The position numbers and the translations under genes are program-made. 64,000 bases of DNA from Rusavskia elegans. Its lineage: Eukaryota; Ascomycota; Lecanoromycetes; Teloschistales; Teloschistaceae. A model generated the notes under the pieces. That model was given only the letters and a program-made list of their open reading frames with translations, ran no database searches and was not told the DNA's origin. This document shows positions 29,701 through 41,197 of the stretch, one piece after another. The DNA lies in contig SAUG01000007.1 of the NCBI GenBank assembly GCA_011316305.1, positions 310,001 through 374,000 of the forward strand, in the 5' to 3' direction. Each line of letters starts with the position of its first letter. The first letter of the stretch is position 1.

Positions 29701-30949
29701 TATCTATATTACTTTCTTTATAAATATATTTCTAACGCTTTTTACTTTATTAATCTAACCCGCTGCAAACGCTCTAAATAGGTAAAGGCTGCGATAATAA
29801 CGTTCCGGTGCTTTTAGATAACGCTATTGTCTTTTGACTAATAGATGGATTCTTGCGCCAGATAGAAGGCTAGATATAGATATTCGGATATAGTATAGAC
29901 CTATCTAAAAATTACGACTTCTATACTTTAATATCTATAACGTTCGTTCCGAAGAAATATAATATATTCCTTCTATCTATTAAAAGACGAGTACTATACT
30001 TAATCAACATCTATATATTATCTTATAATAAATACGGCAATTTCTTTCTACTTCCGTCGTAAGGCTTTTAGAGTTCTTGTATTTCTATAGTATAATTTAA
30101 TTAGTAAGTGGCTAAGATACCTACGTGCTCTCGTTCCGTTATATCGTACAGGTGACTACTATATCCTTCTAGTAGATTAGAGTACGCCGGGTTCTACGTC
30201 GTAACTCTAGCGAGTTTTTCAGATTTTTAAGATTTAACTTTCTATATTTTTCTTTTACTTTACTTTCCCTTTAGGCCTCTTTAATAGTATCGGACTCCGA
30301 CTCGACCGGTAGTTTAAAGGAAAAAGCTTTTAAATATAAATAGAAAAACCACTTTAATTATTATATTTGTATACAATTATTTACCCGGGTATCTAGTCTG
30401 AATCGCTATAAGTTTAAAAACTACTAAAGCCTATTATTAACGACATTTATCTATTAGATACCAGGTTTTAAAACCCGAATAAAGAGTATTTATACAGCTA
30501 CAGGGTTCTATCGCTCGATAAATATACTAGCAACGTCTATACCTACCTCTTCCGGTTTAATAAAGTTTTTCGGGCTAGGTTTTCGAGATCCGCGGCCTAC
30601 TTTAATACCTTCGTCTAGGTCTATAGGGCGGGTTACTCTAATATCCGTATTGCATTCGCTAACTTTAAAAGGCCCGATCTATTTTTCTAGATCGGCTTCG
30701 GCTGTCTGTATATTACCTACCTATTCTTTTTCCGATAGTAATTCTCGACGGACCTTTTCGTATACTGCTAACTATTCGACCCCTGCTACGCTATAGCCCC
30801 GGTATTCCTCCCGGTACTTTTAAGGCGATTCAGATACGGATAGCGAAGTTCCAGCGTTGGATATAATACTTGGTTATCGGGTAACTTTAGCAGAGCTGTC
30901 CGTATTATAAAGAGCCGGTTCGACGAATCGAGGCTCGACTTTAAAAGAC
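26721..30949. other. Decayed stretch of region X
   Basis: No frame could be followed with confidence. The sequence has the same moderate decay as its surroundings. Two related blocks (about 28,640-28,780 and 28,910-29,040) share motifs such as aacgccgttaga and a later tagattga/tactttc segment, and look like an old internal duplication. A 13-bp tandem repeat lies at 28,399-28,450. Confidence 0.4.
28399..28450. repeat. 13-bp tandem repeat, 4 units
   Basis: Four head-to-tail units of cgtaaaatagttc; the first differs in the last base and the fourth in two bases. No role is evident. Confidence 0.9.
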
Positions 30950-31440
30950 TACCGGTCGGTTCTACCTTGCTATAAGATTCGGATGTCTAAAACGATACCT
31001 GATTAATTAAAAATTCAAGATTAGTAGATAGTCGAAGGTAAAGTTAAGTTTACCGATTTTAAAGATACGATCTTTATTCGGTAGGACTAGTCGAAAAGAT
31101 ATTGGAATATCTGCCTTTTTATATATAAGGACTGGAAATATTCGGACCCGCTTAATATTATAGCGCTATTTAGTCCGAATAATATATCTCCCGCGGGATC
31201 GCCACGTACTAAATTCTCCTATAAAGACTACGAGGTTTCGCTCGTACGTGCTAAAGTCTGGTTCGAGAAGTTATATCGAACCGCCGGTGACCTGGACGTG
31301 TTTTTAAATACCGGCGATTTTAAACTAATAGACGCTTTCTATTTCTATTACTATAAATATTATATCAAATACGTTATTTACGAACCAGCCTATATCAACT
31401 ACGATCGTTAAAAGTGCTATAGTCGTACGAAATTCTTGCG
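30950..31440 (+). pseudogene. RIP-decayed protein gene, unrecognised
   Basis: Plus-strand frame with clear protein character between two stops (for example SYKDYEVSLVRAKVWFEKLY followed by a Tyr-rich stretch with NTGDFKLIDAFYFYYYKYY). It is bounded upstream by a TAG and downstream by a TAA of RIP type. No motif allows a family call. It lies in X between other decayed frames on the same strand. Confidence 0.55.
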
Positions 31441-33059
31441 TTCTGAAAGGAGAGACGTCCTTAAATATTATACCGTCTACGATCCCCTTTATATAATATA
31501 GGTAAAAGTTAGATTCTATATTTTATTTAGAAAACTGATCTTGCGTAGCAAGCCGCTATTATAGTTTTAGAGATTTATTACCAGCAGTTCGCTGTTTTAA
31601 ACTAGGCTAATAGTCTGCCTCTTTCTATATTTCCTTCGAAACTTTTTAGATATTTTTATTTTATTTTCGAAGGTCGACTGCTATACCGATTCCTATCTTT
31701 TATAATTTAACCGGCCGACCTTGTTAATAGATCTGTATCGGAGAAAGTTAGTTATCGGCTAAACCTAATATACGACTTTTGTACCTAGAATATTCTAAAG
31801 ACTTTCGCTACTATCTACGGCTTCTAAAACTATATCGTTAATAAATATTAGAAAATCGATAATAACGTTCGTTTTTTAGTAATCTAAAAGAGCGCGACAC
31901 GCTGGCGGCTATACTAGAAATTCTATTTAAAAGGCGGTAAACGTAGTAACTTTATATAGGCGAAATTTAAATAAATAAAGTAAAAAGCGTTCTGTTGGTT
32001 AGACGTCTTAGACTAGTCTCTGCGTTAAAATTAGTTGAATATCGTCGTAAAGGAATAGAAATGTCAGTAAACATCCCGGCTCGATATTTATAGGCTTATA
32101 TAATACCGGTACGCGAAAAACAGTTATTACGTACAGTTCGTCTTATTGTATCGTACTAAAGTATTAGGCCGTATCTTATTTTTTTCGTTTCGATTATCTA
32201 TATTTATTTTATTAAATAGATATATAAATTTTGTTTTACTATTATAGAATATAGATTAGTATTATTTCCTTTCATATAAGGATTCGTAATATTCTTTCTT
32301 GTTTTTTAAAGGTTTTAGTAATATTTAAAAGAGTACGTGGATGTTTTCCAGGCTAAATATAATATATATATCAGTAGGACTTGCTTTTGACTCTTATATC
32401 CAGGTTTTCTATACCCCTATATAGTAGGAAGAAGGAATTAAAAGCTTTAAAATTTATAAACGAGTACTATTCGACTATCTTGTTTAATATATCTTCTACT
32501 GCTAACTCCAGTTACTAGTATGTTAACCAAAAACCATTCTTCGCGGTATCGCTAATAAATCCTATAGTTATCTTTCCGGATACTACTATAATATACAGAT
32601 GTAATTAAAAAAGTTGTAACGCCGGATTCCCCAAGCTATTTAGTTTTAAACGTTATTTTATAGCTGCCTATAAATTCTCTGCTGTCCAAGCTGCGTAATA
32701 CTATAATAGACGATATAGAAAACAGACGTATCTAGCGCTTGCGAAGATCCGTAAAAATATCTCCTCCGAAGAGAGTAGTTCTACAATTACTATAAATCGT
32801 ATTACTATACCGACCGTTTATTTAGATAACTCGGTTAGTTCTAGCCGTAACAATTTACTAACCGATAATAACGTAGATATAGTAGATGTAAATAAAGATC
32901 TCGCAGGCCCAGTAAGAAATAAAGTAGTAGAATTCTACGATTCTTCGATTCTCGCTTTCCGTAACCTGTCGTTAAACATTTAATAAAAAGTATAATTAAC
33001 GTATAAGCTAAAAAATCGAACGGTAGATCAAAATCCGATATTAGACGGTTAAATTTCGA

Positions 33060-34400
33060 TTTTAAGCGATCAGAACCCTATATTAGCGGATTATAATATA
33101 TTATCAGGCGGTCAAACCTTTTACCGATATTCGATAGACTATCTGGCCAAGAAAGCTGATAATAAAAAAGATAGGTCTAAAAGGAAACGTAAAAGAAATT
33201 TCTTTTAAATTAATCGAACGGGGCCTGCGAACTCGTTACTATTATACAAAGTGGTCTAATCTTTGGAACTGGATAAATAACAGATAGCTATCGATTAGTT
33301 AAATTGGCGCGCGAAGAAAGCATTTCTATACCAACTTCGTATCTACGTTAGATATTTTGGAAGGGTTAAACCCGCCTATCAGGGAACCTACGTACTCTGT
33401 ACGGAAGAATTTGACTCTATAACTATATACGACCGTATCGCTGTTTAATAAAATATTAGCGATCCTTTCGAATTACCGTTTCGGAAAAGCTCGCTATTAT
33501 AGTATATCTATTCGGATTATCTTACTACTTTCGCGCGATCTGCGGAATGGTTCGTAGGCGGCTATTGGCCTCGTACAGGTACTTCCAAGCCTGTTAATAA
33601 TTCGAGGAATCGGCTGACAGATCTCGATAGGTCTCTACCTCGATTACTTTTTTAGATCTATTAATTACCCGCCTAAAAAGGCTTTATATCGATACGGTCA
33701 GGAGTATTACTTGATCTATATTATATACGAAGACAACGTTATCAGCCGGAAACGGAAACAGTATTTTAAAAAAGTATATTATACCCGCTAATAGAGTAAC
33801 GATATCCTCCCGTAATACTTTCGGTATAACCCCCCGTATCTTCTACAGGTAAGCTGGCGGATCTGAAAATATAAGTGACGCTGATATTTTTAGTACGCCG
33901 CTTTAGTAACTGCCGAAGTATATCTAATTTAGTTCGATATTTTTCGCTAGACTACCGACTTTTATTTTAGACTGGACGTACGCCGGTCTAACTGAAAATC
34001 CTATCTATATCCGATCTTCGAAACCTATCTACCTTTGACTTGAAAAGTCTTTCAGCCAGCGATTAAAATAGACTCGGCTAACTTCGCTTCTAGCGCGCTT
34101 TCCGCTACCGGAAACGGCCGTCCGAAGATAATATACTACTGGTATAAACCAGATATTTCGTTTAGTTTTTCTATAAGCTTCTGAGGATATCTATTCTACT
34201 ACTATAGCGATATCGAACCTTCTGACCGTCTGGAAGAAATCCAAAGAACCGCCGTTCTATAGAACGATTACTAGCAATAATATATTTAGAAAGGAAAAGG
34301 AGCTGTAACTTTTAAAAAAATTAAACAGGCAAGTTTAAAGATATTTAGCTGGGCGGATATAGCAGTCTAGTATTATCGGGCGTGAAATATAAATATTTAT
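33060..34400 (+). pseudogene. RIP-decayed gene with basic motif, unrecognised
   Basis: A plus-strand reading frame can be followed from a segment with a basic cluster (DRSKRKRKRNFF, about 33,180, NLS-like) through segments such as AFLYQLRIYVRYFGRVKPAY to about 33,660. A second readable segment follows at about 34,150-34,380 (for example SDIEPSDRLEEIQRTAVL). Stops are mostly TAG and TAA as expected from CAG/CAA decay. The family is unknown. Confidence 0.55.
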
Positions 34401-35719
34401 CAAAGTATAGATTTGTAAAGAAATTCTTTAAAATATAGAATGTAATTGGACTACTTTATAAAAAGATAATAAATCGGGAAATATTATTCGATAAAACTTT
34501 AGCGTAGCCTTTAATTTTAATTTTATCTACTCTGATTTTTATTTATATTAATATCTACTATTATCTAGATATTTCCTGTAATATTTCTTCTGCGTGGACT
34601 AATATAACCGACTTTAATATAAAGTAGACGCTTTTCTGGAAGATCGTAAAAATCTATCGGCAAGATATAGAATAACGATAGTAAAGTCGGTAGTCTATTT
34701 TAAAGAGTATTTTCTACTGATCTTGTTTTAGATTATATTTATTTAAACCTGTTAAAGGCAGTAATCTTCTAGTAGAGTTAAAAGATTTCCTTTATCTAAG
34801 CCGTACTAATAAATACCGCTGCCTCCTTTATTAATTTCGGATAATATCTTTTTATATCGTATCCTTTTACTATTTCCCTGTCCTATAATTTAAGAAATTT
34901 ACTAAAGAAGCCTTGTACAGTTACCGAAGCCAGTATTATATCTTCTAAGAGTATTTCCCGCGGTATACCCTTTTAGAAAGGCCAGAGACCCGGCTCTACA
35001 ATCTCCTCCGAAAATAGTAAAGATACTAGACTGTACGATAATTACTACGAGCAGGAATTCGGTCTAGACGGCGTAGATAGCGAGTAGACAATATCTAATA
35101 ATAAACCTTAGCGAGATAATTATTATAGAATAATCCTAGGAAATTACTTCGAGAGTTCAGCGATTAAAGGCTCTAGCGAAGTAATAAATAGCCTTCGACT
35201 TTAAGACGGTATACCGAACGGTCTAGAAGGTTAAACCTTAACGTCCGGTAAAAAACGTAAACCAGAGTATAATTCGGCTGTAGATAAAGCAAATAAATAT
35301 ACCCGACTAGAAGAAACTACGGATTCTATTCCCGTCCAACCTTGTTACGTCTAATACGTAATAAATATTAATATCTTCCCGTTATTATATTATTCAGCAG
35401 CGGCTCTAAATATAATATTTACTACTTTTCAGCGACTATAAATACGGCACGTCCCGTCCGTATTTCCCCTATTATTAGATAGGAAAAGAATACGATTGCG
35501 TCGAAGTTAGTATACGTCGTAATAAACTTTCTTACCTTTTTAATAGTCGGCGATTATACTAAAATACTTTTCCAAATACGCTGCCGACCGCAGTTCGGCC
35601 GCCTTTAGATTGCGACGGAAGTATACCTAGCCGATCGGAATAAAACTAACGCGAAGACTTTTAACTAAACCGAAACTAAAATAGTAAAAATACTTAAATC
35701 GAGCCGTTATTAGTAAAGT
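34401..35719. other. Decayed stretch of region X
   Basis: No continuous frame could be followed. The composition is as in the neighbouring decayed genes, and I see no repeats or RNA genes. Confidence 0.35.
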
Positions 35720-36103
35720 ACTCTAAAGGCTCGATCTAATAACGAACGTAAAATAGAACGTATTTTTATCCGCTAGACCTTTTATTAGGATATCTACGTA
35801 AATAACGACTTTATTACTTTTCGTAAACTGCTATAATTACGCAACGCTTTTAATATTCAGGATACGAAAAAAATACTATTAATCGTCAGTTTAGATTATA
35901 CTAAAACTATTTACTTGGAAATCGTTGTAGCGTACCTTATAGACAAGGTGGCGGATAAAGCCTATAGCTACTGCAGTAAAAGAGAGGGCTTTTTTCGTAA
36001 ATATATCGTAGTCTTAGATATAAGGAACTTGATTTTCTTCGACGGCGCTTGTATTAACTATATAATTGTAAATTATTCTGATTACTCTTTAGTAGAGCTT
36101 TAA
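35720..36103 (+). pseudogene. RIP-decayed gene, start of copy B
   Basis: Plus-strand frame with several TAG/TAA codons in its first part. It then runs open from about 35,880 to the stop at 36,103 (for example EIVVAYLIDKVADKAYSYC). The part right of 35,889 is duplicated at 1-213 in a worse state. No family recognised. Confidence 0.6.
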
Positions 36104-36918
36104 AGCGAGTCTATAGATTATAACCATCTTAACAGATTGTTACTAGCGTAACGAGTTTATATACGGCAAGTAGGCTTTATCATTGTTATTATTATTATCG
36201 TTATTATTATCGATATTATTAAAACTTTTCTCTGTTACGTACGACGATCTATACGTATATTATATCTATACTACGTATAATAAAACTATTCTGGTATAGT
36301 ATCCTTAATCGTTATTACCTAATCTACGACCTCTTGTTGTAATACGTCTTGAAGGAAGTGATAGTACGTTTCGCTTTGAACTGTCGTCTAATCGGAGCCG
36401 GAGCCGAAAATAGTCTATAATATACCGTAAAGTATACGTATTAGAACGTTTGTTAGCTTATATAGCTCCGTACGGTATTGGTCCTAGATATCGTGTTTAA
36501 GCGGCGCTGGTATTATTCGCCGGAAACGTCCCGACAGCTCGCTGTATAGAACAACGAACCGGGTATAGGGAAACCGTATATAGCTGCCTGGGAACATATC
36601 GTATACGACTAGCGACGGCGGCCGTATTGCTAAGTAACGACTAGAGAACTCTGCTGGTCGACTGCCCCGAGGAGTCGTTCTGTAGTCCTAGGATAGAGAG
36701 ACGAAACTCAGTGGAACCAACGGGATTCGCTTGTAGAGACCTAGAGTTCGCGGCGGCTTACCTTCATGATCATAGCGGTCCTTGTCGATCCAGGACCAGG
36801 TGTACCTTACGATACCAAACCGGCACAGCTTATTCCGCTTTCCAAGGTCTACCACAAGGCCTTTCCCCCTGCGACGTCATATCAGCCCTTGCTCGTGATC
36901 ATCCTTCAATACAACGAC
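36104..36918. other. RIP-to-intact transition zone
   Basis: Between 36,241 and 36,600 a hand count gives 14 TG but only 3 CA dinucleotides, so C-to-T decay affected mainly the plus strand. From about 36,700 rightwards CA and TG are both frequent. A short mixed GTT/ATT/ATC repeat at 36,177-36,225 is the unexpanded counterpart of the (ATT)n tract in copy A. No gene is evident. Confidence 0.6.
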
Positions 36919-38018
36919 TTACCACTGGCGGCAAATCTCGGTCAAGGCTTCTTGCGCCCAATTCTCGTAGGTCAGCCCTCGACTTTGTGCATGTAGATGC
37001 GAGCCGAAACCCCGTTGATAATCCCGCGAGTCCCAAGATGTTACCTTGTCAGTCTTGTCTGGATCATCTGCTTCACTTTTTTGTGGCGTAGGAAGCCTTG
37101 GCTTGTCATTCTTGTTCAGTTTTTCTACTTCACTCTCTTGTGCCGGTGCAGGTGTACCGATGACGGGGGGTTCCAGTGGTACGGGCTCTTGGGCCTTCAT
37201 AGATTGAGTTCGGCGCTCCGTCATGTCCATAATCCGCTCCATATCTAAAGCCAGGTGACGGTCGTCAGTCACATCGACGATACACTCCCGGAGGAGATCG
37301 AGACTGTCAGTCGGCCAGTCCAGCCAGCCGCTGCTAGGGCCAGGACGAGCGTTCCAGAATGTGCGGGGAATTATACCCCGGGGTATCAATAGTGCTTGCC
37401 TTTGATGGCCAAGTCTATTGAGGGTAAAGAGGTAGTCCCATTGCACCTTCCAGCTGAAAATGATCCTCTCCCTCCATTGATCCCATTGGCCATGGCTCAT
37501 GAAACTGTCTGCTCCTAGATCTAACCTGAAGTTGCAATAAGATCTCTTGGCCTCCACAAAGATCTTAAGACCAGTACTCTGTTGGAAGAATTTGAAATCT
37601 GCGGTAATAGGGTGGATCTCAACGAAATGAACCTCGAATCGATCCGAGTACTTGCCGAAAGCTCGATGAACCACCCTGATATCCTCTAAAGCACTTTTCC
37701 AAGGCTTGTGCCTCGGCTCGAGGACCCAGAATGGAGAGGCTGTTGGGGCAGGGACTTGGAAGGTAACTCCGGTATGTTCGTTCACCCTGTACAGGAGACT
37801 TAGACGACGTTCATGTCAGTACTAAAGAATGAGCTTGTACCTACCATGTACTAACGTCTGCCTTTGTATAGTCTCGCATGTTCTGCAGAGCCCGCCCAAG
37901 CTGCCTTATTGGATGGATGAATGGCCGTAATTCTGGGGCAAACGCGGGCACTTTGTGTAGTACCCATATGTGACGGTGGGTATCCAGAATTCTGAGCAGG
38001 TGCCATTTCACTTCTTCC

Positions 38019-38261
38019 TGTAAGCTCCAGTGCAGGAGCGAGAATTTGCATGAAAAATGACTGTGTATTATATATTCTGGGAAGCAGGAGAAGAGGAAAT
38101 CTATAAGTAGCTAAATAGTGCGCGTAATAAGTAAACGCTAGGCCTAAATAGGTAACGCTAGCTATAATAGGAAGTATACGTAACCTCAAAAGTCCGTTTT
38201 CTATCGCGTATCCCGGAGTTGTTTCTATATCGACTATAAATACTATATTCGCAGGTTTTTA
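38019..38261 (-). repeat. Left LTR of the Copia-type element (3' LTR)
   Basis: 243 bp. It starts TGTAAGCTCC on the plus strand and ends with RIP-altered TTTTTA where the right LTR has TCTTCA. Its first part keeps normal dinucleotides, while the rest is RIP-altered. Confidence 0.93.
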
Positions 38262-39259
38262 TACCCTTTTAGAATCGATAGCGAACGCCGATAAATTTTA
38301 AATCTATATAACCTTTATTAGCAGTATTACTATATATATCCTCCTCTTTAATTAGTATAGAAATTACCGTATTATAGGTAGTAAAAGTCGAAATTAAAGA
38401 GTTTAAATTTTAGATTAAATTATAAACTAAATATTAAACTAAAATAGCTGGAATTTAATATATAAAAAGAGTAAAAAGAAATTAGCGGAACTCGGATTCG
38501 AATCGAAGTTTAATAAATATAAACCTATAATACTAGAATTATAGCGATAGTAAACGCTGTCGTAATAGTTCTACTATTATAGGATTTCTATTTTATCCGT
38601 ATTAACTATTATATTACCCCGTCTAATTATATTTACTAGGTATTAGAATAGTATATAACTTTAAAAACGGTATAAAAGAATTTTTAACTGGATCTATCCG
38701 GATCTATAGATCTATATAAATCTAGAATATTAACGGCGGTAGCGGCGACGTTATTATAGAAGGCTTTATTTAATTCTATATTCTGGAACTTTAGAAGTTT
38801 AATAAACTCTTTATAACGTTATACTAAAAAAGTTTTCGTAAAACTTTCTATTAAAATAGCTGCGGAGGCTATATATTTAATTAAAATATTTCCGTTATAA
38901 ACTTCCTAACGGAACTAATAATAATAAATATTTATATAGCGAAGTTTAGATATAAACAATAAATTAACGTTCTGGAAAATTTATATAGTCTGTATATTAT
39001 CGACTTCGATAAAAGGTTTATAGCCTAGATCTATAGCGATTTTTTCGAAAAATCTATTCTACTATATAAACTCTTTTCCTATTATTATAGCGCCGAATAG
39101 CTCGGTTTCTATTAAATTTATTATAACTATCTTTTATTTAGAGGCTTTCTAATCGATAATACCGTTAAATAGTTTAAAGTAATAGTTTTAAGAGCTATAG
39201 CGAGTATTAAAATTATCTACGAAGGATATATCCGATAAACTAACGACAATCCTATTTAG

Positions 39260-39671
39260 TATTACGTCTACGACTCTATAGAGATATTTTGGATAATTGG
39301 CTGATTAAACGAGCCTAATTATCTATAGCCGCCCGTAGCCGTTATAGCCGACTACTATAGTAGAGCCTTTTAGCGGATAGCTACTTGTCGGCTCTATTAG
39401 CTATTTTTACTATATATATTACTCTTTACTTCTATTAGATAGCTACTTTTATTTATCGTTAATATAATTATTAAATACGTTTCTACTATTCTCTTTTTAA
39501 TTACTTTTATAATAAAGACGTTTTATAATATTATAATCGTACCTCTATAGATATATAAGATTAGTTACGATAATCTATACTAGAACTCTCTTATTATTTA
39601 GTAGTTCGGACTACGCCTACGGCTATAGCTAGGTTCGAGCGTAACGTCCTTTAATATATAGAGACGTTATA
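39260..39671 (-). mobile_element. Solo LTR, 412 bp, TSD TTTAG
   Basis: It has the same length and sequence family as the two LTRs at 41,198 and 44,129, in the opposite orientation. The termini correspond to TGTAACGTC...GACGTAACA after RIP. Both flanks read tttag (39,255-39,259 and 39,672-39,676). It is inserted in the Copia interior. Confidence 0.93.
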
Positions 39672-40134
39672 TTTAGATCTGCTGTAGAGATATTATAGAT
39701 AATAAAAAGGAATTTTAAATATTCTAGATATTATAGAACTCGAATAGTAGCTATATAATAACGTTCGGAAGAGTTCGTAAAAAATTCTAAAAGTTTAGAG
39801 AAAGTAAACCCGATATTAGCGCGGTTTATAGTAGCCGCGAATTATATTAAACCGACGAGCTATTAGTATATATAAATTTACTACGGTATAGTTTATTTAA
39901 TATTCTTTATAAAGATTTTAGTACTCGCTAGCGGAGTTCTAGAGCCTTTCGTAGAAAGATTAATATAATATTTCTTCGTAATTTTATCGATATAGGAGTT
40001 CTAATACAGGAATAGTTTATATAGTTCCTTTTCGCGTATTATTCGAATATCTAGAAACTATATAATTTTATTTAGGAATTTTATATCGTATCTTTAAAAT
40101 AGCTTGGCCTGGAATTCCTTTATATATTTAATAT

Positions 40135-40200
40135 TTCTAGCTTCGAAAATAACGGCGATATTATTAACGAAGAAGAATAGAAATATATATTTATAGATAA
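40135..40200 (-). pseudogene. Reverse transcriptase core remnant of the Copia element
   Basis: The minus strand reads LFFFVNNIAVIFEA. In Copia reverse transcriptases this place is (Y/F)VDD. The VNN here is exactly what TpG-to-TpA RIP makes from two GAT/GAC codons, so the catalytic aspartates are lost. This places reverse transcriptase in the left (3') part of a minus-oriented element, as expected for Copia order. Confidence 0.75.
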
Positions 40201-41197
40201 AGAGGTACTCGGTACCGGGAACCGTCTAGAATTCTAGATTGTTTAATATAGATAATAAATAGCGAAACCAGAGTGCTAGAGATTGTTTCAGCCTGTATAA
40301 CGCTTGTAGAAATAGTAATAGAACTATTTTCGATCTTTTTTAACCCTATAGAAATTTAATATAGGTAGGCTCGTTAATATCGCTGTTAGCGAATATATTA
40401 ACGGCGTTATACTGTCGAGTCTCGTAGTTAAAGTAGATAATAATAGCTATAAAGGTTCGGAAAATATATATAGTTAGTATAGCGGCGTATATATTTACTT
40501 TAATATTTTAAAAGTTTCTTCTAGTATATAGACGAGTTTTAAATTTAAATAGATACCCCTGGTTATTAATTTATATTTAAAAACCTAGGTAGTGAAAATA
40601 GTAATATTGTTATTCTTAAAAATCTTATTACCGGCTACTTCTTTCTAAATTTCTTTATTCTAGAACGTTTTAATTTCGATTTATATAATTTCTATAAAAC
40701 TTTTTTTTAGCAGGTATTTAAATATATTATTCTAATATTTAGATTTCGATAGAAATTGATTGCGATAATAGTATATATTAATAGGAATTAGTTTATATAG
40801 CGGTAGATCTAGCGGGGAATTATCTTTATATAGCGCTCGAACTATCTAGTAAGCTGCGAAAGCTATATAAAATATCTATAGAATATTATCTATTAATATT
40901 AACTGCGTTATATACGTTTAAACTTTTTCTAATTTCTTTCGAATACGAGATACGTTATTAGCGATAATATTTTCTTTCTAAACTTCTTTACGCGGCCTCG
41001 ATTTTCTCTACAGTAGAAAAATTTATTTAAAAATATCCTGGATATCGTTATATTAAAATATATCTTCTAGATAATAGTTATTATTACCCTTTAAAGTTAG
41101 AAGGTTTAGAAAAGATAGAAATAAGTACTTTTTCTCTTTCCTTTTACTATTAATTAACGCTTTTATAGACCTTTAAATAACGATATTTTTATTATCG

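Noticed and set aside
36711..37248. Three overlapping plus-strand frames
   Set aside because: They are antisense to the 3' half of the nuclease-like gene, whose frame has a supported intron and stays continuous with the 5' half.
38480..38575. tRNA-like sequence on the minus strand (GATTCGAATC with a GTTTA/TAAAC stem)
   Set aside because: The acceptor stem does not pair and it lies in RIP-decayed Copia sequence; not a credible tRNA gene.
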